From Mycolicibacterium diernhoferi (GTDB lineage: Bacteria > Actinomycetota > Actinomycetes > Mycobacteriales > Mycobacteriaceae), in NCBI RefSeq assembly GCF_019456655.1, contig NZ_CP080332.1:5704001-5768000 (forward strand): a stretch of 64,000 nucleotides of DNA, given 5' to 3'. This document shows positions 56,543-64,000 of this stretch, piece after piece. The position numbers and the translations under genes were made by a program. Below the pieces are notes generated by a model. It did not search any database and was not told where the DNA came from. It was given only the letters and a program-made list of their open reading frames with translations. Numbering within the stretch: the stretch's first letter is position 1; each line of letters opens with the position of its first letter.

Positions 56543-57523
56543 GTGAGCCGAATGCGGGCCATTTTTGCAGTTTCAACCGAACGTATGACATGGCAAGAAG
56601 TTCCCGACGTCGCAGCTCACGCGGGTGAAGTTGTGATCAAGGTGGTTGCCGCGGGAGTGAATCGGGCCGACCTGCTACAAGCCGGAGGTAGCTACCCGCC
56701 GCCGCCCGGCGCCAGCGAGACCCTCGGCCTGGAGGTCTCCGGGACGATCGCCGAGGTTGGGCCGGGCGTCGCCGGCTGGACCGTGGGTCAACCGGTGTGC
56801 GCTTTGCTGGCAGGCGGTGGTTACGCCGAGTTCGTCGCGGTGCCGGCGGCCCAGCTGATGCCCGTTCCCGACGGTGTCGGGCTGGTTGAGGCGGCCGCCC
56901 TGCCCGAGGTGGCGTGCACGGTGTGGTCCAACCTGATGATGACCGCGCGGCTGCAGCCCGGCGCATTACTGCTGATCCACGGCGGGGCGAGCGGCATCGG
57001 CACCCACGCCATCCAACTGGCGCGCGCCTTGGGCACCCGGGTCGCGGTCACCGCCGGCTCCGCGGAGAAGCTCGCGGTGTGCTCGGATCTGGGCGCGGAG
57101 ATTCTCATCAATTACCGCGACGAGGACTTCGCCGAAAAGGTGCGCGGAGCGGGTGGCGCCGATGTGATCTTCGACATCATCGGCGCCAAATACCTGGACC
57201 GGAACATCGATGCGCTGGCCGACGGCGGCCGTCTGGTGATCATCGGCATGCAGGGCGGAGTGAAGGCCGAACTGAACATCGGCAAGTTGCTCGGCAAACG
57301 TGCCGGGGTGATGGCGACCGCCCTGCGGTCCCGGCCGGTCGACGGTCCGGACGGTAAGGGCGCGATCGTCGATCAGGTGAAGGCCAATGTGTGGCCGCTG
57401 ATCGCCGAGGGGAAGATCCGGCCCATCATCGGAGCCGAACTGCCGATCGAGCGGGCCGCGGAGGCCCACCAGCTGCTGCGCGACAGCGCCGTCACCGGCA
57501 AGGTGCTCCTGCGCGTCGGCTGA
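56543..57523 (+). CDS. NAD(P)H:quinone oxidoreductase (PIG3-like MDR)
   Basis: A 326-aa zinc-free quinone reductase: VAAGVNRADLLQAGGSYPPPPGASETLGLEVSGTI is the PIG3-type GroES domain, LIHGGASGIGTHAIQLARALG the NADPH loop, and IGMQGGVKAELNIGKLLGKRAGVMATALRSRP the characteristic end segment. Position matches Rv3777. GTG 56543 or ATG 56552 could start; the latter gives MRAIFAV. Control by the divergent MarR protein, perhaps in response to quinone or oxidative stress, is inferred. Confidence 0.9.
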   Translation: MSRMRAIFAVSTERMTWQEVPDVAAHAGEVVIKVVAAGVNRADLLQAGGSYPPPPGASETLGLEVSGTIAEVGPGVAGWTVGQPVCALLAGGGYAEFVAVPAAQLMPVPDGVGLVEAAALPEVACTVWSNLMMTARLQPGALLLIHGGASGIGTHAIQLARALGTRVAVTAGSAEKLAVCSDLGAEILINYRDEDFAEKVRGAGGADVIFDIIGAKYLDRNIDALADGGRLVIIGMQGGVKAELNIGKLLGKRAGVMATALRSRPVDGPDGKGAIVDQVKANVWPLIAEGKIRPIIGAELPIERAAEAHQLLRDSAVTGKVLLRVG

Positions 57524-57541
57524 CCACGCCCGATTGCCCTG

Positions 57542-58738
57542 CTAGCCCAGGGACGCCAGCACCCGCACCAGCTGGTCGACCTCGGCCGCAGTCGAGTAGT
57601 GCGACAGACCCACCGTGATCGCGCCGCCGATGTCGTCGACGCCGAGCGCGTCCAGCACGCGGGAGTGCTCACTGCGTCCGACCAGCACCCCGTTGTCGGC
57701 CAGTCGCTGCATGACCCGCTCGGCGGGCACCCCGTCCACGACCAGGCTCAGCACCGGGATGCGTTCGGCCGGGCTGCCCAGCACCAGCACCCGCGGCAGC
57801 GAGCGCAGCGAGGACAGCAGGTAGGTGAACAGCCGGTCCAGGTAGAGCGCAGCCGATTCCATCGACACCGCGAGACGTTCCCGGCGGGACCCGGACGCCG
57901 CCTCGTCCAGGTTGGCGAGGTACTCGACGCTGGCGACCACGCCGCCGAGCAGGCCGTACTGGTGGATCCCGGTCTCCAGCCGGGCCGGCCCACGCGCGTG
58001 CGGGTCCAGCGACACCGAACTGAACTGCGCGATGACGGCCGGATCGCGGAACACCAGCGCGCCGATCGGGGGGCCACCCCAGGTGACCGCGTTCAGGGCG
58101 ACCACATCGGCGTCGATGTCGTCGATGTCGATCATCCGGTAGGGCGCCGCGGCCGAATGATCGACGATCACCAGACCGTTGTTCTCGTGCACCAGCTTGG
58201 TCACCGGCGTCAGATCGGTGATGGTGCCCAGCGTCGCCGAGGCCGAGGTGATCGCCGCCAGCCTGGTCGGCGGGGTGATCAGGCCCTCCCACTGCCAGGA
58301 CGGCAGTTCGCCGGACTCGATGTCCACCTCGGCCCATTTGACCTTGGCGCCGTACCGGTTCGCCGCGCGCAGCCACGGCGCGATGTTGGCCTCGTCGTCG
58401 AGGCGGGAGAGCACGATCTCGTAGCCCAGGCCGACCCGCACCGAGGCGGCGTCGGCCAGCGAGGTCAGCAGCACGGCACGATCGGCGCCGAGCACCACAC
58501 CGTCGGGATCGGCCCCGACGAAGTCGGCGATCGCCTGCCGGGCCGCGGCCAGCACCGTCGCGCTGCGCCGGGCCGATGGGTGCGGACCCGTCGTGATCGG
58601 CTTGGAGCCACGGAACGCGGTCGAGACCGTGGTGGCCACCGAGTCGGGCAGCAACATCCCGTTCTGCGCGTCGAGGTGCACCCAGCCGTCGCCCAGCGAG
58701 GGGTGCAGCCCCCGCACCCGGGCAACGTCGTACGCCAT
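57542..58738 (-). CDS. Class V aminotransferase/cysteine desulfurase homologue lacking the PLP lysine
   Basis: A 398-aa protein with the class V fold ([50 protein letters not shown] with Asp193, [27 protein letters not shown]). At the position where cysteine desulfurases have the H-K Schiff-base pair (G-H-K-x-x-G-P), the sequence is A-V-T-W-G-G-P with Thr219 in place of Lys. PLP-dependent transamination is therefore doubtful. It corresponds in position to Rv3778c, annotated as possible aminotransferase. ATG 58736-58738. The 260-bp gap to bpa holds no gene. Confidence 0.82.
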   Translation of the reverse strand: MAYDVARVRGLHPSLGDGWVHLDAQNGMLLPDSVATTVSTAFRGSKPITTGPHPSARRSATVLAAARQAIADFVGADPDGVVLGADRAVLLTSLADAASVRVGLGYEIVLSRLDDEANIAPWLRAANRYGAKVKWAEVDIESGELPSWQWEGLITPPTRLAAITSASATLGTITDLTPVTKLVHENNGLVIVDHSAAAPYRMIDIDDIDADVVALNAVTWGGPPIGALVFRDPAVIAQFSSVSLDPHARGPARLETGIHQYGLLGGVVASVEYLANLDEAASGSRRERLAVSMESAALYLDRLFTYLLSSLRSLPRVLVLGSPAERIPVLSLVVDGVPAERVMQRLADNGVLVGRSEHSRVLDALGVDDIGGAITVGLSHYSTAAEVDQLVRVLASLG

Positions 58739-58998
58739 GTCAGCCACCTTAGAACGTCCGCGAATCGCACAGACGAACACGCATTGGTCAAGGATCCGGC
58801 CGCCCCACGCGGAGGGGCCTTGATCGCATCGGCAGCCATACTAATGCAGCGGGCCCGACCACCGGGGTGCGAATTGCCCTGTTGCTGGTGGTGCAGCACA
58901 CCGGTCGTCCGCGGGTCGGTGACGCCGGACGGACTAGTGTCGCTAGACAGCTCACGGTCGTGGACGAAGATCTATGACAACGGGACGACAGGAAAGCA

Positions 58999-59505
58999 AT
59001 GACGATCAACCCCGATGATGACGACAACGTCGAGATCCTGACCGGCGATGCGGCCCAAGAGGCCGCCGCCGACGACGACAAGGCGCTGACCGACCTGATC
59101 GAACAGCCTGCCAAGGTGATGCGGATCGGGACGATGATCAAGCAGCTGCTCGAGGAGGTGCGGGCGGCGCCGCTGGACGAGGCGAGCCGCAGCAAGCTGG
59201 CGCAGATTCACAGCAGCAGCATCCGCGAGCTCGAGGAGGGCCTGGCCCCCGAACTGCGCGAGGAGCTGGAGCGGCTGACGCTGCCGTTCAGCGACGAGTC
59301 GGTGCCCAGCGAGGCGGAGCTGCGCATCGCGCAGGCCCAGCTGGTGGGCTGGCTGGAGGGCCTGTTCCACGGCATCCAGACCGCGTTGTTCGCTCAGCAG
59401 ATGGCCGCCCGCGCCCAGCTGGAGCAGATGCGTCAGCTGCCGCCGGGGATGGTCCCGCCCGGACAACGCGGCCCGGGGCATCCGGGGACCGGGCAGTACC
59501 TGTAG
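58999..59505 (+). CDS. bpa: Bacterial proteasome activator Bpa (PafE)
   Basis: A 168-aa ring-forming, ATP-independent activator of the 20S proteasome. The protein is helical (ALTDLIEQPAKVMRIGTMIKQLLEEVRAAPLDEASR...) and ends in GQYL, the motif that docks into the proteasome alpha-ring and opens its gate. Acidic N-terminus, Pro-rich tail before the motif. Position matches Rv3780. The ATG at 58999 follows AGGAAAG. It degrades unfolded proteins such as HspR in M. tuberculosis. Confidence 0.93.
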   Translation: MTINPDDDDNVEILTGDAAQEAAADDDKALTDLIEQPAKVMRIGTMIKQLLEEVRAAPLDEASRSKLAQIHSSSIRELEEGLAPELREELERLTLPFSDESVPSEAELRIAQAQLVGWLEGLFHGIQTALFAQQMAARAQLEQMRQLPPGMVPPGQRGPGHPGTGQYL

Positions 59506-59511
59506 CCGCCC

Positions 59512-60315
59512 GTGTCGAACGAACCATTCATCTCCACCGAGAACGCCTGGGTGGAGTTCCCGATCTTCGATGCCAAGTCACGGTCGCTGAAGAAGGCGTT
59601 CCTCGGCAAGGCCGGTGGCACGATCGGCCGCAACGAATCCAACGTCGTGGTCATCGAGGCATTGCGCGACATCACCATGTCCCTGCAGATGGGCGACCGG
59701 GTCGGGTTGGTCGGCCACAACGGCGCCGGCAAGTCGACGTTGCTGCGGCTGCTCTCGGGCATCTACGAGCCCACCCGCGGATCGGCCACCGTGCGGGGCC
59801 GGGTGGCGCCGGTGTTCGATCTCGGGGTCGGGATGGACCCGGAGATCTCGGGGTTCGAGAACATCATCATCCGCGGCCTGTTCCTCGGCCAGACCCGCAA
59901 GCAGATGATGGCCAAGGTCGACGAGATCGCCGACTTCACCGAGCTCGGCGACTATCTGTCGATGCCGCTGCGCACCTACTCCACCGGCATGCGGGTGCGG
60001 CTGGCGATGGGCGTGGTCACCAGCATCGACCCGGAGATCCTGCTGCTCGACGAGGGCATCGGCGCGGTCGACGCGGAGTTCATGAAGAAGGCCCGTACCC
60101 GGCTGCAGAGTCTGGTGGCCCGCTCCGGAATCCTGGTGTTCGCAAGCCATTCCAACGAGTTCCTGGCCCAGCTGTGCAAGACGGCGATGTGGGTGGATCA
60201 CGGCACCATCAAGATGACCGGCGGCATCGAGGAGGTCGTCGGCGCCTACGAGGGCCCGGATGCGGCCCGGCACGTGCGTGAGGTGCTCGCCGAGAACGCC
60301 CGTGACGATGCCTGA
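59512..60315 (+). CDS. wzt: Galactan-precursor exporter ATPase (Wzt/RfbE)
   Basis: A 267-aa ABC ATPase of the polysaccharide exporter type. Walker A GHNGAGKST, signature YSTGMRVRL and Walker B ILLLDEGIG are intact; LLSGIYEPTRGSATVRGRVAPVFDLGVGMDPEISGFENI is specific to Wzt/TagH-like proteins. With Wzm it flips lipid-linked galactan across the membrane for arabinogalactan assembly. Corresponds to Rv3781 (rfbE). Starts at GTG 59512-59514, just after bpa. Confidence 0.93.
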   Translation: MSNEPFISTENAWVEFPIFDAKSRSLKKAFLGKAGGTIGRNESNVVVIEALRDITMSLQMGDRVGLVGHNGAGKSTLLRLLSGIYEPTRGSATVRGRVAPVFDLGVGMDPEISGFENIIIRGLFLGQTRKQMMAKVDEIADFTELGDYLSMPLRTYSTGMRVRLAMGVVTSIDPEILLLDEGIGAVDAEFMKKARTRLQSLVARSGILVFASHSNEFLAQLCKTAMWVDHGTIKMTGGIEEVVGAYEGPDAARHVREVLAENARDDA

Positions 60316-61243
60316 GCAGGTGGCCGATGAGCGCTCCCGCGAAGAGCACGTAACCGCGGTCGTCGTCACCCACCGCCGGGTGGGCGAACTGTCCGTCTCA
60401 CTGCAGGCGGTGTGCGGCCAGACCCGCCCGCCCGATCACCTGATCGTCGTCGACAATGACGACGATCCGGCCGTGCGCGAGCTGGTGGCCGGCCAGCCGG
60501 TTGCGTCAACCTACCTGGGTTCGCGCCGGAACCTCGGTGGCGCAGGCGGTTTCGCACTCGGCATGCTGCACGCCCTGAGCCTCGGGGCGGACTGGGTGTG
60601 GCTGGCCGACGATGACGGGCGCCCCGCCGACCCGAGCGTACTGGCCACCTTGTTGGCCTGCGCGGCAGAGCATTCGCTGTCCGAGGTGTCACCCATGGTG
60701 TGCGATCTCGACGATCCCAGCCGGTTGGCGTTCCCACTGCGGCGCGGCCTGGCCTGGCGCCGGCACGTCGCCGAACTGCGTGTCGACGGCGCCGGTGACC
60801 TGCTGCCCGGCATCGCCTCGCTGTTCAACGGTGCGCTGTTTCGCGCCGAGGCCCTGGAATCGGTCGGCGTGCCCGATCTGCGGTTGTTCATCCGCGGCGA
60901 CGAGGTCGACGTGCACCGCCGGCTGGTGCTGTCCGGTCTGCGGTTCGGCACCTGCCTGGAGGCGGTGTACCTGCATCCGCAGGGGTCCGACGAGTTCAAG
61001 CCGATCCTCGGCGGCCGCATGCACACGCAGTACCCGTCCGACGAGGCCAAACGGTTCTACACCTACCGCAATCGCGGATACCTGCAGGCGCAGCGGGGAT
61101 TACGGCGCCTCATTCCGCAGGAGTGGCTGCGGTTCGGCTGGTTCTTCCTGGTGACCCGCCGCGACCCGGCGGGGTTGCGCGACTGGCTGCGACTACGACG
61201 GTTGGGTAGGCAGGAGAAGTTCGAGAGGTTCAGACGAGCATGA
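60308..61243 (+). CDS. glfT1: Galactofuranosyltransferase GlfT1
   Basis: A 311-aa GT2-family enzyme that adds the first galactofuranose residues to the decaprenyl-PP-GlcNAc-Rha acceptor from UDP-Galf. HVTAVVVTHRRVGEL, VDNDDD and the DxD region WLADDDGRP are the nucleotide/metal sites, with GGAGGFALGMLHAL and IRGDEVDVHRRL following. ATG 60308-60310 overlaps wzt by 8 bp and its stop overlaps wzm (ATGA). Corresponds to Rv3782. Confidence 0.93.
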   Translation: MPEQVADERSREEHVTAVVVTHRRVGELSVSLQAVCGQTRPPDHLIVVDNDDDPAVRELVAGQPVASTYLGSRRNLGGAGGFALGMLHALSLGADWVWLADDDGRPADPSVLATLLACAAEHSLSEVSPMVCDLDDPSRLAFPLRRGLAWRRHVAELRVDGAGDLLPGIASLFNGALFRAEALESVGVPDLRLFIRGDEVDVHRRLVLSGLRFGTCLEAVYLHPQGSDEFKPILGGRMHTQYPSDEAKRFYTYRNRGYLQAQRGLRRLIPQEWLRFGWFFLVTRRDPAGLRDWLRLRRLGRQEKFERFRRA

Positions 61244-62070
61244 CGATTCTTGACGCCGCGGCGCAGTCCAAGACCATGACCCGCGCCTGGGGCGATCTGC
61301 GCGACGGGTTCAACAAGCGCGAGCTGTGGCTACACCTGGGCTGGCAGGACATCAAGCAGCGTTACCGGCGTTCGGTGCTGGGGCCCTTCTGGATCACCAT
61401 CGCCACCGGCACCATGGCGGTCGCGCTCGGTGGGCTGTACTCGAAGCTGTTCAAGTTGGAGCTATCCGAGCATCTGCCCTATGTCACGCTCGGCCTGATC
61501 ATCTGGAACCTGATCAACGCGGCCATCATCGAGGGTGCCGACGTGTTCGTCGCCAACGAGGGCTTGATCAAACAGCTGCCCACACCGCTGAGTGTGCACG
61601 TCTACCGGCTGGTGTGGCGTCAGGTCCTTTTGTTCGCGCACAACATCATCATCTTCGTGATCATCGCGATCATCTTCCCGCAGCACTGGACGTGGGCCTC
61701 GCTGGCCTTCATCCCGGCGCTGGCGCTGATCGTCGCCAATTGCGTATGGGTGGCACTGGTTTTCGGCATTCTGGCGACCCGCTACCGCGATATCAGCCCG
61801 CTGCTGTTCAGCCTGGTCCAGCTGCTCTTCTACATGACGCCGATCATCTGGAACGACGCCACGCTGCGCCAGCAGGGCGCCGAGGGCTGGGCGAAGATCA
61901 TCGAGTTCAACCCGCTGCTGCACTATGTGGACATCGTGCGGGCGCCGCTGCTGGGCGCCGATCAGGAACTGCGGCACTGGATCGTGGTGCTGGTCTGCAC
62001 GACCGTGGGCTGGATCTGTGCCGCGTTCGCCATGCGCCAGTACCGGGCACGGGTGCCGTACTGGGTGTGA
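61240..62070 (+). CDS. wzm: Galactan-precursor exporter permease (Wzm/RfbD)
   Basis: A 276-aa ABC-2 type permease with about six membrane helices and the family core WQDIKQRYRRSVLGPFWITIATGTMAVALGGLYSKLF and FYMTPIIWND. Forms the channel partner of Wzt. Corresponds to Rv3783 (rfbD). ATGA overlap with glfT1. Confidence 0.93.
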   Translation: MTILDAAAQSKTMTRAWGDLRDGFNKRELWLHLGWQDIKQRYRRSVLGPFWITIATGTMAVALGGLYSKLFKLELSEHLPYVTLGLIIWNLINAAIIEGADVFVANEGLIKQLPTPLSVHVYRLVWRQVLLFAHNIIIFVIIAIIFPQHWTWASLAFIPALALIVANCVWVALVFGILATRYRDISPLLFSLVQLLFYMTPIIWNDATLRQQGAEGWAKIIEFNPLLHYVDIVRAPLLGADQELRHWIVVLVCTTVGWICAAFAMRQYRARVPYWV

Positions 62071-62079
62071 TCGCCTAAC

Positions 62080-62874
62080 GTGCTGTCGGTGGGCATCTCG
62101 CTGACTGCACCGGACGGCACCGAACTCGTCGCCGAAGTCACCGGGTCGGGTCCGCCGGTCGTCTTCGTGCACGGCTCCAACGGCGGGCTGGACTCGTGGG
62201 CCGACATCGGCGACCGGCTGACCGGTCATCAGGTGGTGCGATACGCCCGCCGCAACCATCCGCCCAGCGGGACCGGGCCGGCGCCGAACAGTTTCGCCGT
62301 CGAGGCCGGCGATCTGCAGTCGGTGCTCGACACCGTCGGACGTGCGCACGTGGTGGGCGGCTCCTACGGGGCCACCGTCGCGCTGCACGCCGCGCTGGCC
62401 GATGCCGGTCGCATCGCGTCGCTGGCGTTGTTCGAGCCGCCATTGCTGCAGTCGGGTCCGCGGCTGGCGCCGATCATCGAGCAGTACCAGCGGCTCTACG
62501 TCACCGTCCGCTACGCCGACGCGCTCGAACTGTTCCTGCGGGACGCTGCGCGGATGCCGGCCGAGCTCATCGCCCAGGGTGCACCGATCCCGGACGATCC
62601 GGTGGCGGCCATGTCCGCGCTGGCCGATCTGGAGGCGATGGCCGGCGACACCGACGATGTCGGCCGGTGGGGCGGCATCGACGTCCCGGTCCTGCTGATG
62701 CAGGGCGGGCTCAGTTGGCCGCCGCTGCCGGAGGGGATGGATCTGCTGGCCGCGGCGCTGCCGCGTGCCCAGCGGGTGATCTGGCCCGATCAGTCGCATT
62801 TCGCGACCGCCACCGCCCCGGAGCTGGTGGCCGCGGCGCTGCAGACATTCCTCGATTCACTTGTCGGGTCCTAG
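62080..62874 (+). CDS. Alpha/beta hydrolase
   Basis: A 264-aa alpha/beta-hydrolase-fold protein. The oxyanion segment VVFVHGSNGGLDSW, the nucleophile elbow GGSYGAT and the terminal catalytic His in WPDQSHFATATAPELVAAAL are present, with an Asp expected in between near PVLLMQGGLS. Substrate unknown. GTG 62080-62082 starts 9 bp after wzm and may be cotranscribed with the galactan export genes. Confidence 0.83.
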   Translation: MLSVGISLTAPDGTELVAEVTGSGPPVVFVHGSNGGLDSWADIGDRLTGHQVVRYARRNHPPSGTGPAPNSFAVEAGDLQSVLDTVGRAHVVGGSYGATVALHAALADAGRIASLALFEPPLLQSGPRLAPIIEQYQRLYVTVRYADALELFLRDAARMPAELIAQGAPIPDDPVAAMSALADLEAMAGDTDDVGRWGGIDVPVLLMQGGLSWPPLPEGMDLLAAALPRAQRVIWPDQSHFATATAPELVAAALQTFLDSLVGS

Positions 62875-62918
62875 ACATACAAATCGACTTGTCACCCCCG
62901 GATGGCATAATCGAAAGC

Positions 62919-64000
62919 ATGTTCGATAGCGGGAGTGTGGCAGTCAAACACCTCGATGCCGCGCGGGATCAGTTGCGCGCCGAACGTCGGGCCGTGGCCG
63001 CGAAGATCTTGGAGGCGGGCAATTTCGCGTTGACGCGGATGACCGAACTGGGTCACGCGTTCGAGGATCTCATCGTCGATGACTGGGAACTGGTCGCCGC
63101 CGAACTCGGCGTCGAACTCGGGATCAGCCGGGGTCGGGCTTGCACGCTGATCACCCAGGGCCGCAACCTCATCAAAGACCTTCCGGCCTTTGCCGAGGTC
63201 TTCGCCACCGGCGCGGTCGATCTGCGGGTCCTGCGGATTATCCTGCACCGCACGGCGCTGATCACCGACCCGGACATCATGGCGGTCATCGACGCCCAAC
63301 TCGCCAAAGCGGCTCCCTCGTGGAATGCCTTGTCCGACGATCGGATCGCCGAGTTGGTCGACTGGATGATCATCGATGTCGACCCCGAGGCGGTGCGCCG
63401 TGCCCGCCAAGCCCGCCAGTCCCGCAGCATCCATGTTGAGCCCGTCGGGGACGGGATGGTCGAGATCTACGGCCGCGTTGATGCGGCCAAGGGCGCGGTG
63501 TTCGATCAGGGTTTGGATGCGTTGGCGCGCACCGTGTGCCCCGATGACCCGCGCACCCTGGATGAGCGTCGCGCCGATGCCGTCGAGCCCCTGTCGCTGG
63601 GCGCCACCGCTCTGAGCTGTCTGTGCGGCAACGACAGCTGTGTTGCGGCCGGCAACGAGGTACCCAGGGGGCACCTCGTCATCCACGCACTCGCCGAGCA
63701 GGGGACCCTCAGCGGGGAGTCCGAGCGCCCGGCGTTGCTGCCCGGATACGGCACGATCCCGGCCGAGCAGGTCCGCGAGATGGTACCGCGCGCGCAGCTC
63801 CGCCCCGTGCCCGAAGCGGCCGATCTGGGCGGTGAACGCGGCTACCAGCCCTCCCGCAAGCTGACCGATTTCGTGCGCTGCCGGGATCTGACGTGTCGGT
63901 GGCCCGGTTGCAACGTCGCGGTCGAGCGCTGCGATATCGACCACACCGTGCCGTGGCCGTACGGGAGCACCCACCCGTCGAACACCAAGTTGTACTGCCG
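62919..64000 (+). CDS. DUF222/HNH endonuclease-domain (13E12-type) protein, C-terminus beyond window edge
   Basis: At least 360 residues are visible. The N-terminal DUF222 domain (LDAARDQLRAERRAVAAKILEAG...WELVAAELGVELGISRGRACTLITQGRNLIKDLPAFAEVFATGAVDLRVLRII) is followed by the start of an HNH domain (FVRCRDLTCRWPGCNVAVERCDIDHTVPW), with the first catalytic-site Asp-His (D-H-T) present. Proteins of this family (REP13E12 in M. tuberculosis) are repeated in mycobacterial genomes and serve as phage integration sites. ATG 62919. No ribosome-binding site of note. Confidence 0.88.
   Translation, partial: MFDSGSVAVKHLDAARDQLRAERRAVAAKILEAGNFALTRMTELGHAFEDLIVDDWELVAAELGVELGISRGRACTLITQGRNLIKDLPAFAEVFATGAVDLRVLRIILHRTALITDPDIMAVIDAQLAKAAPSWNALSDDRIAELVDWMIIDVDPEAVRRARQARQSRSIHVEPVGDGMVEIYGRVDAAKGAVFDQGLDALARTVCPDDPRTLDERRADAVEPLSLGATALSCLCGNDSCVAAGNEVPRGHLVIHALAEQGTLSGESERPALLPGYGTIPAEQVREMVPRAQLRPVPEAADLGGERGYQPSRKLTDFVRCRDLTCRWPGCNVAVERCDIDHTVPWPYGSTHPSNTKLYC

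Noticed and set aside
1..64000. CRISPR array, prophage or complete insertion sequence
   Set aside because: No regularly spaced direct repeats of 25-40 bp, no phage structural genes and no transposase were seen; the only possibly mobile-linked items are the tRNA-like fragment and the partial 13E12-type gene.

Overview
The window is a high-GC actinobacterial chromosome segment, almost certainly from a rapidly growing mycobacterium (Mycolicibacterium type). The grounds are a complete yrbE/mce importer operon with two Mce-associated proteins, a three-gene pntAa/pntAb/pntB transhydrogenase, several FadE/FadD-like enzymes, an NDMA-type (mycofactocin-associated) alcohol dehydrogenase, and a right-hand block whose order (hisC2, lipoprotein, echA21-like, quinone reductase, class V aminotransferase, bpa, wzt, glfT1, wzm) matches the Rv3772-Rv3783 region of M. 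tuberculosis. Many genes start with GTG, and 4-bp GTGA/ATGA overlaps are frequent.

Layout. 0-10 kb: the end of a quaternary-amine (OpuC-type) ABC transporter, a LapA-like membrane protein, an APH-fold kinase, a histidine phosphatase, an SDR, an alkylsulfatase, a phosphoesterase, a GGDEF-EAL protein and a SnoaL-like protein. 10-18.8 kb: TetR, the pnt operon (with an extra small membrane gene), a FadE25-like acyl-CoA dehydrogenase, a quinone reductase, and an ACAD11-like dehydrogenase overlapping its APH-like kinase. 18.8-26.1 kb: a TetR gene next to a perfect 21-bp palindrome, then a tightly overlapped beta-oxidation operon (thiolase, SDR, two acyl-CoA dehydrogenases, acyl-CoA ligase), then another TetR.

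26-51.4 kb is the most interesting part. Seven copies of one inverted repeat, GTCAATA-N4-TATTGAC, stand in front of a small leaderless ORF, two near-identical carotenoid-cleavage-type oxygenases, a Rieske oxygenase/ALDH/ADH operon with a divergent [3Fe-4S] ferredoxin, a SnoaL-like gene, the whole mce operon, and a second Rieske oxygenase/reductase operon. In most copies the right half-site supplies the TTGAC of a -35 box, with a good -10 box 17-18 bp further on. I read this as one repressor-controlled regulon for uptake (Mce) and oxidative breakdown (Rieske, C=C cleavage, ADH, ALDH, CoA ligase, then beta-oxidation) of a hydrophobic, probably alkenyl-aromatic or isoprenoid substrate. The substrate and the repressor are inferred. 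The TetR at 25.4-26.1 kb is the best candidate repressor.

51.4-64 kb is conserved chromosome backbone: two tRNA genes with a terminator, hisC2, a lipoprotein, an enoyl-CoA hydratase, a choloylglycine-hydrolase-family enzyme, tRNA-Ser, a MarR/quinone reductase pair, a class V aminotransferase homologue lacking its PLP lysine, the proteasome activator Bpa, the galactan-precursor exporter Wzt/Wzm with galactofuranosyltransferase GlfT1, an alpha/beta hydrolase, and the start of a DUF222/HNH (13E12-type) protein cut by the window edge. No CRISPR array, prophage or complete insertion sequence was seen.
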